DNA of 64,000 nucleotides from Orthonyx spaldingii (taxonomy: Eukaryota > Chordata > Aves > Passeriformes > Orthonychidae). The position numbers were made by a program, and so were the translations under genes. Positions 35,040-48,500 of this stretch are shown here, piece after piece. The notes beneath the pieces were generated by a model that had not been told where the DNA came from, made no database searches, and saw only the letters and a program-made list of their open reading frames with translations. The DNA lies in the NCBI GenBank assembly GCA_013397795.1, contig VZTJ01000299.1, positions 255,775 through 319,774 of the forward strand. Reading direction: 5' to 3'. The first letter of the stretch is position 1. The number at the start of each line of letters is the position of its first letter.

Positions 35040-35400
35040 GTTTGAAAACCTAGAAGGTCGCTGTCTGCTGGGTCTTCCTCCCTCAACTGACCCAGGGGCA
35101 TGGACTGGCAACGAGTGAGAGAGAACTCGTGTCCTGCGGCTGTCGTGGGGGAAAGCCGCAACAGCAGAGGGTGTTGCAGACTGGCACGAAGGCGCATCGG
35201 CCGCTGGCTCTGGCTCCCCCCGCTCCATCCATCCATCCTCCGGGACACGCGGCACCGCTGGGCACGGCAGCGCAGCAGCTCCGTGCCGGGATGGCAGCCC
35301 GCAAGCCGCGGCACCCGGCTCCCCGCAGCCGCGCTGGGTCACCCCGCTCCGGGCAGCCCCTGTACCTTCGCTTTCCTGGAAAGCAGTTTCTCTTCGTTAC
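35040..35400. promoter_or_regulatory. Small GC/CpG-rich block
   Basis: About 350 bp of CpG-dense DNA in AT-rich surroundings. Overlapping long open frames on both strands reflect GC content; none has a recognisable domain. It could be a promoter of a non-coding transcript or an orphan CpG island. A strong minus-strand donor (CTTAG|GTAAGT, near 35790) exists but lies outside the block. Confidence 0.35.
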
Positions 35401-35429
35401 TGAGAAGAGCCCTGCTCTGGTAGAGGAAG

Positions 35430-38400
35430 GAGGGGCCTTGCCACCGCTTCATGCAAAGGGGCCACTACTTGTGCTAATTTTTCTAATAAGAATGGAACTA
35501 AAACAGCCTCTGCTCTCTCTAAACCACCAAAGGGTTTCTTTTTGTTGCCGTTGTTTTTGTTTGTTTGGTTGGTTTTGGGTTTTTTTCCTGGGGTGGGGGG
35601 GAGCAGAGGAACGGGGGCTAGGGGATTTTTGTGTGTTGGTTTAGTCCTCCTGGCTTTCTCTTTTTGTGTTGTTTTTTTCTTTCATTCTTCTTAATGCTTT
35701 GCTGTTAGCACCTCCTAAAAGGAGGCTTTTAGCAAGTTAAGAGAGAGGCCATCTCGAAAGGGGAGGAAAAGTCAAAAGAGAAAAACTTACCTAAGAGTGA
35801 ATGCAATCAAACGTTGTACATTTTGTATTATTTGCAGGTTGGACTTGCAGCACATTAGGAGATGGTGGCAGTCATTTCTACTCAGCCCCCAAGCATCCTT
35901 CCATCCTCCTATCTGTACAAAATCTCTTGCACTGCCTTCATCATCCCTCATCCCAGGGTACTCAGGCCTTCCCCTTGCTTTCTTCTCTCCCTTTCCTTCC
36001 CATTTAACCACCTGGCAGGAACCCCTCAGGTTATGTCTGGGCCACTTGGCCAGCTACATTGTCAGGGCAGTTTCATATCCTACTCACATCCCATCTAGAA
36101 AGCCAGTGTCTACACCAGTGGGCAACAGAATGTTTGGGTCTGGCTGGGGGCCCAGTAAGGCACTGAGATCCCAAGTAGTTGGTCACCTGTGATCTGGAAT
36201 TGGTGCTCCAGCCCCAGCTGAGCTTCCACACACAGGTCTGCTAAGCTGAGGGCAAGTGAGTACTGATGGATCTAATGTGTACACCCATCTTCCCTCCTCT
36301 GTGCCCTCTATGTTCTTGTCCTTTGTTTTTTTGTTGGTTTTTTTTTTTTTTGTATCTCTTTTCCTTTCTTCTGCAGATTTTCAGTGTTTCATTATCTCCA
36401 ATTCAGTTCTTCTCCCTCATCATATTATCCTCTCCCTTCCTCTGGGGCAATGTTTGCCTTTTGCTTTCCCAGAAAGCCATCTTTATTCAGTAGTTTGCAG
36501 TGACCTGCCCCAAAATACCTTTCTTCTTCCCACACCTCCCAAACTGACAGGAGTAAATAGGCAGATTGTGGCTCCTTCTACCTTATGCAAGCTGTAAGGA
36601 GTCTGCATGCTGAGAAGGAGTGAAGCTGTTAGGGTGTTACTGGCTCTTGGACTGCTGGATATCAACATCTTGGAACTTACCAAAGACTTGGAGGTTGCTG
36701 AAGAACAAGCAGAGAAACACCAGAAAGTAGAACTATGATCCAAAGGTAGAATGAACTCAGACCTACTGCTCTCAGCAGTGAGACTTGAGACAAAACTCTC
36801 TGGAAATGGTTCATTCTGTCAGCAGCTCTATCACTTCATGCTTTCATGTTTAATGTGGTTTAAAGTTTTAGTATTGGGGACAGTGAGGGTATATGTATCT
36901 ATAGGCAGAGGAAAAAATGAGGGGTAGGATAAAACTTGTACATCCTAAGAGCAAATCCTGGCACCTTCTTGGGAGCAATTACTTGTCACGCTGTCATCAG
37001 CATCTTGGGCATCTCAAAAACTGTCTTTAGGATGGATCCAACTTTCTCCAGAGATGCAGCAGTGGGCAGTGTTCAAATTAGCCTGCCTGTATCCTCACTG
37101 TCATTACACAAAGCCTTTCAGGCGGGTATCCTTGCACTGAAAGCAGCTGGGGAAAAAAATCATCAATCTAGTGGTGAGAGCAGGGGAAGTCTCTTGGTTC
37201 TAGGGAATTTACTTGTATTCTTTTTTCCTCAAGAAAACTCACCTAAAGATAGGATTTTTCACGTTAAACACATCCAGACTTGGTTTCAGGCTCATAGGAA
37301 AGAAATGCAGCACTAGCTAAGCCTGTGCTTGTGCTTGATGTGGTTGCCGCCTTCTCCTTCATGTCACAGGACACAAGCTATTTCAGCATCCTTATGCTTT
37401 CCACCTATAATGAAGCCACCTCAGAGGTACCTTGATCCTGAACACATTTTGGTCCCTGTGCGTCAAATCTGAGCTTTGGAAAATTGTGTTCAATGGTGTC
37501 ATTGTGACATGTCTCACTGGCTTTTATGCCTGAAGAGGATGGCTGCAATATGCTTCAGCTGTAACTGCTGCAAGGTCACGGTTTCAAGTGGATGAGAGAA
37601 ATATGAACAAGACCCGCAGACAATCTTGAAGCAGTGAGGCTGGATGTTAACTTTGCACAGGCAAAGATGAAGAAGAAGAAGAAGAATAAAAGGCAGAATT
37701 AGACCAGGCCATTTAACGTTAAGGCAAGGTGGCTGGAAGAGTCTGTGAAGTCACCCAATAAATGTTATAAATATCTACAGAGGAAAACAGACTCCCTACT
37801 AGGCAACTGTAAAGCAAACCACAGGATATTTTTGAAGCTGCCATCCAAAAATACAAAGAAAAGTGTGACAAGCCTACTTAAAAACCAAAAATGGAACAGA
37901 TGAGCACTTCATCCCTGCTGTGATTTAGAGCTCCAGCAGCAGGTCCTCCTACTGAAGCCTCTCTGAAAAAGAATGAAGTGCTTTGCCCAGATTCTTATGG
38001 AAGTTCAGAAATTCTTCTGTGGTCAGCAACATCTTCACACTTGGTTGAAAGAAAAAACAAGAACTGATGCCTCAACACTCAGTGGAACTTCTGGCAAGGC
38101 TGAGGACCAGATTCAGTGGTGTGTTTCTGACTGCTTTATGCTCCCTAGCAATGCCAAACAGCTGTAAAGCTTTTAGTCTGCTGCTCAAGCTGGAATTACA
38201 GCTGCTTTGCATCACTAGGCTGGTACAGAGCAGCCTGAACACGTCTGGGTTTGGGGTTTGCATACAGCTTTTTCAGCACAGCAATTCACCTGGTATGCAC
38301 ACACCAGGGGATGTGTGCAGCAGGCTCGGCAGCATCTAGAGAAAGTATACAGGTAAGAGTTCTGATGACATGATCAAATCATAGCTTCATTACAGGCTAG

Positions 38401-38570
38401 GCCTTTAAACTGTGAGGTTTGTACTGAATTCCAAAGTTTATCTTTTCTCCTATTACATCTATTCTCTCTGAGCAGCAATATGCCTACAGTATGCACCATG
38501 CGGTGCACTATTTATATTTTATATCATAGCAATTCTCTGCATTTGTAATTTTTTACATGATTCCCAGTAT
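35430..38570. other. Intergenic, no gene recognised
   Basis: T/G-rich low complexity at 35530-35700 and a (GAA)6 microsatellite at 37669-37686. No exon with recognisable product. A perfect inverted repeat TGCACC-ATGC-GGTGCA occurs near 38493-38510. Confidence 0.55.
37669..37686. repeat. (GAA)6 microsatellite
   Basis: Six perfect GAA units in intergenic DNA. Confidence 0.9.
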
Positions 38571-38599
38571 TTTAATTTGACCCACCAAGGCAACAGCGT

Positions 38600-39560
38600 G
38601 CGTTTTTGGGCATGCTCCTTAAGTACTTCCAGGGTGCCCGGCGTCCTTCTGAGAGCTCCTGCAGTGCCCCAGAGGAGCTGGGAGAACTCTGGCAGGGAAG
38701 GTCACGGCAGGCTCTCTGTTTTCGGCTGGTGTAAATGGCCCTCTGCCTCACCCCTGGGCCCTGGTCACTGCCCCTTCCCGGGGCGAGCTCCGATGCCCCA
38801 GCCCCGCGCTGCAGGGCAGCTGAGGGTGGCTGGAGGAGGGGCAGAGCCCCGGACCGGCCGCCGCCTCCCCGGGGCGACACGTGGCTCCGGCGGGTCCTGG
38901 GGCTGGCGGATGCTGCGCTGCCGTGCCGGTGGGGTTCCTCTCCCAGTCTGCAGCGGAGGGGCTTTTACAGCATCTTTTTTTTCCCTGTCTTTTTTTCCCC
39001 TTCTCTCTTCCTTCTATCTGTCCACGTTTTCTTTAAAAAAAAAAACCAAAACCCAAACTTTTTTCTTCTTTACTTTTTTTTTTCCCCTTGCAAGAGCCAC
39101 GCCGTGGAAAGACGGGGTGGTGGAGGAGGGAGAAACCCCTCCCCTTCCCCTCCCCCGTGGCTCCTTCCTCGGAAAAGAAACACTTGGGGGTTTCCTCCCG
39201 TCCTACCCCTCCCGTCCCTTCTGTGCCGCTCCGCGCCCCGGAGCCGAAGCCGCGGCCGAGGAGGGCCCGGCGGGGCAGCTGCACCGCTCCCGGTAAGCCG
39301 CGCACCGGCCCCTTTGTGAGCCGGGGGGCCGGGGAGGGATGCGGAGCGCGGCGGGGACGGGGATGGGGCCGCCTCCGTTTGGCGTCGGGGCGGGAGAGCG
39401 GCGGGGGCCGGGCCGGGCAGCGCCGCTGTCGTCCCAGTACTGAGCGCTCGCTCGCACCGGAGGCAGCGCCGCCCGCCCGTGGTCCCGGAGATGCCGAGAG
39501 TAAGTTGTGCTGCGTTAACTGGAAACGGCCTTTTTGGGGGCCGGGCTGCGAGGAGTCTGT
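38600..39560. promoter_or_regulatory. CpG island, candidate promoter of the SOCS1-like gene
   Basis: A strongly CpG-rich block interrupted by a poly-pyrimidine/A-rich stretch (38965-39090). It contains plus-strand splice donors at 39292/39293 (CCCG|GTAAGC) and 39499/39500 (GAGA|GTAAGT), fitting a non-coding first exon. No plus-strand coding exon is recognisable before the SOCS1-like exon at 52618, which has a strong acceptor, so linking the two across a roughly 13 kb intron is the simplest model. It is not proven. The long open frames (239 and 236 codons) on the two strands here are GC artefacts. Confidence 0.6.
39165..39180 (+). promoter_or_regulatory. Overlapping STAT-type (TTCN4GAA) and ETS-IRF composite (GGAANNGAAA) motifs
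   Basis: TTCCTCGGAA (39165-39174) fits the TTCN4GAA palindrome preferred by STAT6. GGAAAAGAAA (39171-39180) fits the ETS-IRF composite element consensus. They overlap by four bases about 120 bp 5' of the first candidate donor in the CpG island. Cytokine-inducible SOCS genes typically use STAT and IRF sites. A chance occurrence of either motif is possible. Confidence 0.35.
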
Positions 39561-42500
39561 CTGCCTGTCTGTCCGTCTGCCTGTCTGTTCAAGTCCCCCT
39601 CTTGGCTTACGAGGGGATGCAGCCCCCGCTGGTTTGGCTCCTGGGGGCATTGGGGCCGTTGTTGGCTGGGAAGAAGGAGCGTGTTGGGGCTTGGGGGACT
39701 TTTCCCGAGAAGACGGGGGAGGTTTGGGGTGCTGGCATCTCACTGCGGGCCTTGAAGGGAGCCATGTGCTGTACTGGGGTGGCGGCAGGGTGCTGGGAGT
39801 AGCCTGAGAGGCTCCATGGGGACTGTCCTGCTGTCAAGATGTTCTTCACAGCGTCAGGACATGGAGATGCTTCTTTTAAAGTGAAACCTGCGAACTATGT
39901 AATGTCTTAGATGGGTCTGTAGGGAAGCAGCCGTACAGGTCCGGGTAACTTGGTCTTCACACCACTTCTTTCCTTTCACATAAACCACTGGAGGAGCAGT
40001 GCTCAGGGTGTTACACTTCGTCTTAGCTGGAAAAGGGAGCTGCCTACTAGAACTGAAGGCGTTACGGGGAAGTGGGGTGGCTGTGAAGCAGGGGTGCACA
40101 TGCCCGTTTGGGGTTGCCTTGAAAGGCAGAGAAACTCGGCATCCTCCAGACCTGGCACAGTCAGAATGCAGCCTCACACCTGCCGTTTCTCAGAAGATCA
40201 GTGCTGTGTGCCCATGAAAAGCCTCATTGCAAAGGTTATCGCTAAATCCTCCTTCTTTATGCAATCTGAGTCATGGTGCTCACAGCCATGCAGGATCCAC
40301 TACTCACTTCTTCCCACAAACGCACACGGTTTTACTGAGAATTCTGGAATGGTTACCATGTAAAACCTCAGCTCATGCTGCTCTTAGAATTCTTTTTTTT
40401 CCTTTTTAAAAATTTAGTTAAGTGTATATTCTTTCCTGCTTAGTAGAAGCTTGGAAACAGGATCTAGATGAACCCCAGGGGTAACTGAGAGGAACTCAAG
40501 AATGTTAAGTTGACGTCCCTGGCTTTTTTCTTCTCCTGCATGGTGAAGAAGGGGGATGTGGCTTGACCATTGTTCTGGAAAGCTGAGGGTAAAGAGTATT
40601 GTTAGCAAGCTGCAATTTAGGACTGTGTGGTCCAGACAGTGCCATTTAATCGTTCTAGTCCTTGCAGCTCTCAGAGAACGTAAATGAAAAACCCAGTCAC
40701 ATGTTGACCACACTCAGCTCTGTAGAATGGGGTGGAATCAGAAATAACTAGTTTCCTAATGTTTCATTCTCTATTGACTGTGTCCTTAAGGAGGTATGCA
40801 AGCATATCTTCTTTCTCCAGACAACTGCAAATGCAGTTCAGATGCTGTGTGAATGTCAAATGGCCCATTCAGTCACAGCAGGGCAATGGTCATGTGCTTA
40901 AAAATTATGCACATGCACAGAAGTTTGTGAGACGGAGGCTGTATTATCACATAATGTTGCTCTTGGTTGAATCAAGTTACGACAAAATGTGGCCTGTTGC
41001 TGCAGATGAAGCCAAGCTTTGTTTCTGTGTTCATAAGTGATTCTACTGGGTATGTGATTTAAAACATAGCTGTGGAAGTACGGATTCTTACTCCCTCCAA
41101 AAGGGAGGGCTCTTGGGCACAAACCTGCAGGATTGTTGGGATGCCAACCTCCCACACAGGTTCCCATCTTCTCCTGAGTTAGACTGGGATCTGGGCCTTT
41201 GTTATTTCTGTGCTCCTTGTTAATGTTCAATATGTTGTATGTCCTTTAATAACCTGGCTTGCTTATCACTTAATTAAGTGTAGTGGGGTTGAGCAACAAC
41301 ACAGGGGTTTTCTTTAAGATTGTGTTGGAAGGCACAGGTAAACTGCTCGGGTCCCAAAAAACAGGCATAGAGGAGCACTGGGGAGAGGCTGAGCTTGTTC
41401 ACATCCTCCCAGGTGTGTGTCTCTGTCCCCACTCTGCATGTGCAGAGAGGGCCAAATTCAGTTTCCAGATGACAGCTTCAAACATGCAGCCAGTGCCTCT
41501 CACCCTTCTAGGTCCAGCTGGGATTTCTGTGAAGTTGGTGGTCGGTTTGCGCAAGGATAGAGCTGGGGTTGGGTGGTGTAAATTCTTAATTGCTGTCACT
41601 AATACTGTGGTTGCATTGCTGAGAAACAAAGGAGAAAATGTGCCTTTGGAGCTGTGTTTTTTCCTTTGTTTCTCTTTTTCTCTGTCCGCACTGGGAATGT
41701 TTTGCTCTTTTCTCCTAGTCTTTCCCTGCAGCTCCTTGCCACCCCTCTCTACCCCTGCCACCCACAGGCTTCTCTGTCCTTATTTCTCCAACCTTGGTTT
41801 GGTCAGCAATAAAGAGATAGTGCCAATACTTAAATATGACATCATTTGGGTCAGGTTGATACTGTGGTTAGATTAATAAAAGCTGTGGGAAGGTGGTGTG
41901 TTCCTGAGCTGTTATTCCAGGCCGCTGCAGACCTCGGCTAGTGGTGTTTGCCAGAAGCTCACAAGATGGGAGAGGAGGGCACGTGCATCTCTGTAACTTG
42001 AAATGTGGATGGTGCGGGAGCTGAGTATGCCATACAGGGACGATATCCTTTTACAGAGTAAAGGTGTTCAGTGTGTGTGTCATTAGGAAGCATATTTATT
42101 TAAAATAATGTGACTAAATGCTACATTAATTAGATCCTGGATTGCATGTAAGTAGAGGCAGAAGGCAGGTATGATAGCAACTTAACCCCTTTTATCCTGT
42201 CAGTCTACTTCCTTACAGCTTACTCTTCTGATTTGCATTTGTGCATATCCTGCATCCTTCTGCCTCAGTAAGGTATTTATTAGCTCACCATTTTGCTGAA
42301 ATCAGTCTCAACCTTTAAAAAAAAATAAGATGCTGTGCTGTTTGATGTAGCAGGATTTGGTGACTAAAATTCTTCCTCCCTCTCGCCCCTGACCAAGTGC
42401 AAGGTTTCAAGTTAAGATTTAGAAGTGAGATGTGTAGAAAATCTTACTTTTTAAACTTCTGGGAATCAATGCTTCTGTTCACTAGGTATTTAATAGTATA

Positions 42501-45500
42501 AAAAGGTAAGTTCAGTTTTAGTAGAATGGCTAAATGCTGGTTTGTGTTGTCTTTGGAGACTTTAGAGCTGCCCCTTATTTTCGTCCTCTTCAGTGGAGAA
42601 ATGAAAAAGCCTGTGTGCACTTCACAGGAAATGAGTGTCTGATACAGGCTTGCAGGCTGCACATTTCCAAGAACCGCTCTCAAGGTATTTTGATAATGCA
42701 CATTCTCTCTGCCTTCTCCCTTCCTGCTCCTCTTGCACTTTGTGTGCTGCTGCTTGTTCGCAAACACATGCGAAGTTGAGGGGAAGAATCGACGTGCCAC
42801 CATTAAGTTTGCAGATGGGCTGCTTTAGCTTTATACTGGACCAGTGACTGGCAAAATTGGGTTAAGCTGGCAGCATTCAATTGCCTTTGTTGCAGAGGGT
42901 TTTTTTCCTTCCCCATACTCCCTGCAAATGCTGAAGAAAAATTTTGACTTCAGATTGTGACTTGTGCAACAAGGGAGTTTTTTGTGTGTATGTGATTCTG
43001 CAGTTCAGTAACAGTTTGGATCTACTTTCGTACTTCCTCAGTAGCAAAGTTTATTTGGAAACTTAGGCTAAAGCTAAGAAAATTAATGTGGCTGGTAGCA
43101 GTTGGAAAATGACAGAGGTCTGCAATCTGAACTGTGTAGCTGGGCTGCTGCACATCCTCCTGAAGGTGCCTTGCTGAAGCTAAGGGGGTTCAGCATAAGT
43201 TTGCCTGAGTTGGCACACTAGTGATGAGCACAGGTTTGATTCTGCAGGAATGGTTTATTTATGCTTTTTGATAGACCAGCAGTGTTGTTCTTCATCCATA
43301 TTTTAGTTTTTCCTTGTTTTCTGGTGAGACTGTGGTGTGGAAGAAGGGAAGTCAGAGCTGGAGAAACACTTACTTCTTTAGAAGCAAATACTGAAATCTG
43401 CTGTTTGTGTAGGGTGCATGCTGATATTCAAGTCAGCACATCCAAAGAAGAGGTGCTGTTCTTTTTAGTCATTAAAGAATGAGAAAAAATGGGCAGAGAT
43501 ATTTTAACTCTAGAGCAGGTCCATAGTTGATTCCTCATATTGACTTTATATACCCTTGTTTACTACTTCAATTTTGCACAATTAAAGGGCATTTATGCCT
43601 TGTGCTGGGCTGCCCTTAGTCTTATGTCAGGTTTGAATGGTTAAGAGGTGTCTTAAAAAGGTGTTGCTAAAAAGCCCAGCCCTTTGCTGCTGGATTCCTC
43701 TACCTAAGGTCTGCTAAAGCATAACATGGTGAGTACAGCACAGAAACAAAGCAAAGACATTTGAGAAAGAAGAGAAATGAGACTTGTCAGATCAGCTCTC
43801 TCACTTTCCCCACTCTATGTGACTGGAGTTTTTCCTTTTATGAGTTTTAAAATTAGTTACTTTTCAATCTTGGTCACCTTTGAACTTCCTCTCATCTGGT
43901 TCTCTGAAAGAATACAAAAAGAATGTCCTGATTGTACTATATTTTTCTGTGGCATCCCCTTGTATATATATCTGCTCTCTAAACTGAGCATGAAATGTAG
44001 CTTCCTACTACCTGTCTTTAGGCCTATCGTCTTTGTTTCAGCTCTGTGTGTTTTTATTCCAGGTGACTAGAACTGACTGTATTCTCTCAGGTGGTGACAT
44101 TACCGTTATGTTTCCACCCATCCATTCTGCACCCTCACTCTCCCGCTTGCTTCTTGGTGTTTAATGTCTGCTTTTGCATTCAGAGCTGGAGCTTTCCTTA
44201 ATGAACCCTCAGCACTGTTACTCGGCTCATTGGTCAGCTGTGCCACTTAATTTATTGCTCTTGAAAATACAGACCCAGCTGGTTTTCCTATAAGCCTGTG
44301 TGCATTTGTATGTGGCAGGACAGAGTCTTGCCTGACCTCCTGCTGCTTTCTTGCTGATGAATTTTGAATGACCTCTGGCTTCTCTGTCCTGCGGAGAGTG
44401 AAGTGATTTTATCACTGTTTACCCTGGGAAGGTGATGGAGAGGGCTTGCTACATTTCAAGTTGGCTGCCTAGATTCAAGTAATATGAGGCTGTAAGCTGC
44501 CTGCTGGGGGCCAAGGTTAGACCTTGGGGTTTGAGGTGTTGTGAGTAATGACAGCTTGAAGACAGGGAGAGACAATTCTAGGAAGAGACCTGGGTCAACA
44601 TGTGAATTTGCACAGTCAGGGAGGAGGGAGCTGCGTGCGTAAGAGATGGGGGAGCCTTTGGGCTGCTTGTACCCCACCAACCTGTTGAGGAGTGAGGTGG
44701 GATGCTCTGCAAAGTGGGCTGAGTCAAACCAGGGGGAAGATGCAGTGGCTGGGAGGGTGGCAGAGAGGTGACCAGATGTGCAGGGGCTGAGATGCCTCGG
44801 TTTCCTCTGGCTGCCCCTCTTCCGCCTCCCATTCACCCGGTGGCCTGACTGGTCCATGTCTTCTGCCCGTCTGCTGTACAGGTCCTGGGGTGCTGCTGGC
44901 TCTTTAGTTCGTGTACTGTCTCGCTTTTTGACTTGCAACTGGTATGGAGGCTTTGGGGAAGTACAAAGTGTGTCCTGTCATCTGTTGCTTCTTTAGGTAC
45001 CATCTGCCTGATGGGGAACTCTGCCTGGGAATTAGCTCTCTCCCACACCAGGTAGCCTTGTGCTGCTCCTGCCTTAGCAGTGCAGGTCAAAAAAAGTTCC
45101 TTACAGTACTTGCAGCGCTCTGGCAATTGCTTAGTGCAGCTGATTTGATTGAGAAAGCACCTCTCTTTGTATCTCAACTGTCTATTTCCAATTCAAAATC
45201 TCTGGGTATAGTCCACTGTGCCCAGCTAGCTTTCTGTTTTAATGTCACTTTTCCCCTTCTCTTCTGATAGAGCACCCTCTTTTTTCCCTTCTGGTTAATC
45301 AACGTTAAATACCGGGGAATCTCCTCAACATCCTGTGCAAGAAAATATTAATATTTGCTTGCTTGTGTAACTTTCCTGTAGTGTCCCTATCCCTACTAGC
45401 CGGTATCCCACTCAACTAAATGATTCCCCCAGAGGCTTTCTGGTTTTGATAAACTGAAAATGCCATGTGTTTTCTGGGTTTTGTTTTGTTTTGTTTATCT

Positions 45501-48500
45501 TGGCCACCTACTGTCCCAATTTCATGACAGCCATCCTCATGTAAATTTGTTCCCTACCGTCAGTAATTTATATTCCTTTATATTGGCTCCTCCAGGATTA
45601 TTTTTTTTTATCTTCTGAAGGTTTGTTGAGGTTGTAGAGAGATTTGGACAGGGGCTATGGTTTTGTAGTGTGTGTGTGTTTGATGTCTCTGATCCACAGC
45701 AGAGGCCCTTGCAAGCTGTTGCACCTACAGCTAATACCTGCAGTGTGGCCTGTGTTGTCTCCCAAGCCTGTCGTCTTAGCCAGGCAGCATCTCTGTGCCA
45801 TCATTTGTGGGAGGTCTGCACGCTCAGTCACTTTAAGATTTCCTAAATAACCTTTCATGACTTAATTTTTTTTAAATGCTTTTCACTTTTGACTCTCAGG
45901 ACTAGTTTCTTTATTTTGTGTTGGAAATCCCCCACTATAAAACTTAGTGTTGTGGTGTGTCTGTGCTTTCTGACCCTTGCCCTTTCCTCTGAAGTCACAG
46001 TAACTGGTGCTGCGTAATGGCCCCTCACATCTTTTGAAGCTGATCCTCCTGAAGAGTTAAGGCAGGATGTCTCCCTTGTCCCCCTGTGCTCGTGTTGGTT
46101 AATCACCTGGGACTCTTCTCTAGCAGCGTAAGATACCAGGTAAGGATACTGAACCACTTTTAGCTGCAGACACTGCTCATTTCTCAGAGTTAGCTGCTTC
46201 TTTGAATTCCTTTCCAGCTGAATGTGATGATTTTGATAAAAAGCTATGGTTGTCACAGGGACTACTGATGGGCTTCGTGTCTCAGGATTTACTCATTTCC
46301 TCAAACGGGATTCTGGAACAGCTGAAAAAGTCAGATTAGCAGAGAGGGGTTGGAACGGAGGAAATATACCTGTGCTGCTGGTCTGCGGGTGGGGGGAGCT
46401 GTTCATGCTGAGGAGCCATGATAGATGGAGGCAGCCCTGGGCATTGCTACCCCCTTCCCACTGATCCCCCTCTCAGCAGGGAGACAGAACAGAGCATTTC
46501 AAGTAGGGAGACATGAGGGACTGCTGTTTTCTTGGCTTCTTTCTTCCTCATTGTGCCCTCTCCCCATTTCCTTGCTTCTGCCCCCAAACTGGGAAGAGTT
46601 CCAGCCACCTTTCCAGAGGGCTGCTTCCCAAGACGGTGTTGTGTGGAGGGAGGGAAGGCAAGGCAGCAGCACAACTCAGTGTTCCCTGGCCGAGCACAGG
46701 GCTGAAGTTTTGTGTAGCTGTGCAGCACTGACATTCACAGGAATGGCTGCTCGCTGTGAAACTGCAAAGGTCAGGAGCAACGCAACTGGGCTTCCCTCAC
46801 TTACCAAAAATGCTGTTGGCCAGAGGCAAGCAACAACTCTCTTTGCTTAAGCCATGGCAGGACAGGCTCAGCTGCAGCTTTGGAACTTAGTAGTAACTCC
46901 TCCTGATGTCCTTTTTCTAACTTTTTTTTTTTTTTTTTTTTTTACTTCTTGTTTCCCCAGTTACAAGAGAAGGCAGAAATAATTCAGTCTCCAGTAGAAG
47001 CTGTCTTTTCCAGAAGTCAGATGCTAGTTTTGGTAGTTTTACTTGCTGTGGAACAAGCTGTAGTTGCTTGTGGCTACTGCAGAGCAGGCTCTGAGTTCAG
47101 GGAAGTGATGAGGCTTCTCTGTTATTCTGAAGTGGCAGGATTACAGTTTCACATTGGGCTATTTTGATGAGGAATAGGCTCTTTTATTTGACAGTATTTT
47201 TGGAAGTGCGTAGTATTTCCAAGGTATGAAGAGGGGACCCTAAAAATGGGTGTTTTTCTTCCAGCTCTTTCAATTAGCCCAGTAAAGACAATTAGCTTTT
47301 CCTGTAAACTTCCACCTTGTTGGATTTTTCTTAACGCATGTTATGCAGAAACCAAACATGGTTGCAGACTTCCCTGTCTTGAAGAATATTTGGCACACAT
47401 CACACTGTCTAGTGGGTTTTCTTGGAGTGAAAACCTTTTACCCCTAGCAGCAAAGTGCCATATTAATTCAGAAAACACATGTCTTAGAAAAATATGTTAA
47501 GAGGTACAAAACATGAATATCAGATTCATGAAAAGTTATTTGTGGGTTTTGAAGTTTGTTCTCCAGCCCCAAAATGTTGGGAAGTGTTTGATAAGACCAG
47601 CCCTCTTGCAAGGTGTCCAGCTGCTGATTCCCAGAGCCTGCATGCAGGATCCTCCTACACTGTTATCTCTACTGTGTGAAGTAGGAACTGCCACAATGTG
47701 TGTGCTGCCTCAGCATATTTTATTAAATATTGCATCCTTGAATGCTGGTTGTATAGGGAAATACGGTTTTGGTTTGGGGTGTGTATATGTGGTGTGGTCT
47801 GGTTTTTTTCCCACATATTCCCTCATGTGTCTGACATTATGGAAGCCTCACATCAAACTGCCATGGCATAAAAGATAGAGGGAACTGCAATGCCTCCAAG
47901 GCCTGCTTTGTGCTGGAGAAATTGGCTGTGATTAACATTGGTCCTCTTGGCTGAGCTGGGCCACATTCCTCCCCTAACCACAGCTCCCTCTGTTCTCTTT
48001 GGCACGTCTGTCTGTGCATCTCCTTTCCCTTCCCCCTCCGTGAACCCCGTCTGGATCAGCCCTGGTCACCTTGGCTGTGGCAGGGTGCCCATGACGAGGG
48101 GCGTTGGTGTGGCCATGCAGGGCGGTGCTGACAGCACGATTCAAACCAGTGCCAGTGTGTGGCAGGCGGTGGCGGCCATGGGAACCAGGCTGGCCCACCA
48201 TTAAAACCCAGCCCTGCGTGCTTGGCTCTTACCAGGGAGGTTTCTTCCAGCCCTTTGCTCAAGCTTTCCTTTGAAACAGCCTTCCCAGCCACAAATCAGT
48301 AGGCAGCACATTTCTGTGGGATGCAGATGTGCAAACAAGAGATGTCTGCTCAGGCTCTGCTGCCTGGAGTAGGGACGCTGTTCAAGGGCTTGCAGGGTAC
48401 CTTAGGGAGAGCTTTTCCTAAAAATCCCAGCCTCCATATAACTGCTCTGGAAATTGCAGGGTTGATATCTGGGAGATGTCAAAGCCAAATGGAGTGGTAA

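Noticed and set aside
38577..39807. Several ORFs of 190-240 codons on both strands
   Set aside because: They overlap each other in opposite strands within a CpG island and are rich in Arg/Pro/Gly from GC bias. No family recognised.
41283..41876. 197-codon plus-strand ORF, the longest in the 40-52 kb interval
   Set aside because: Composition is like translated non-coding DNA, with no domain, no repeat and no flanking splice logic. It is more likely chance.
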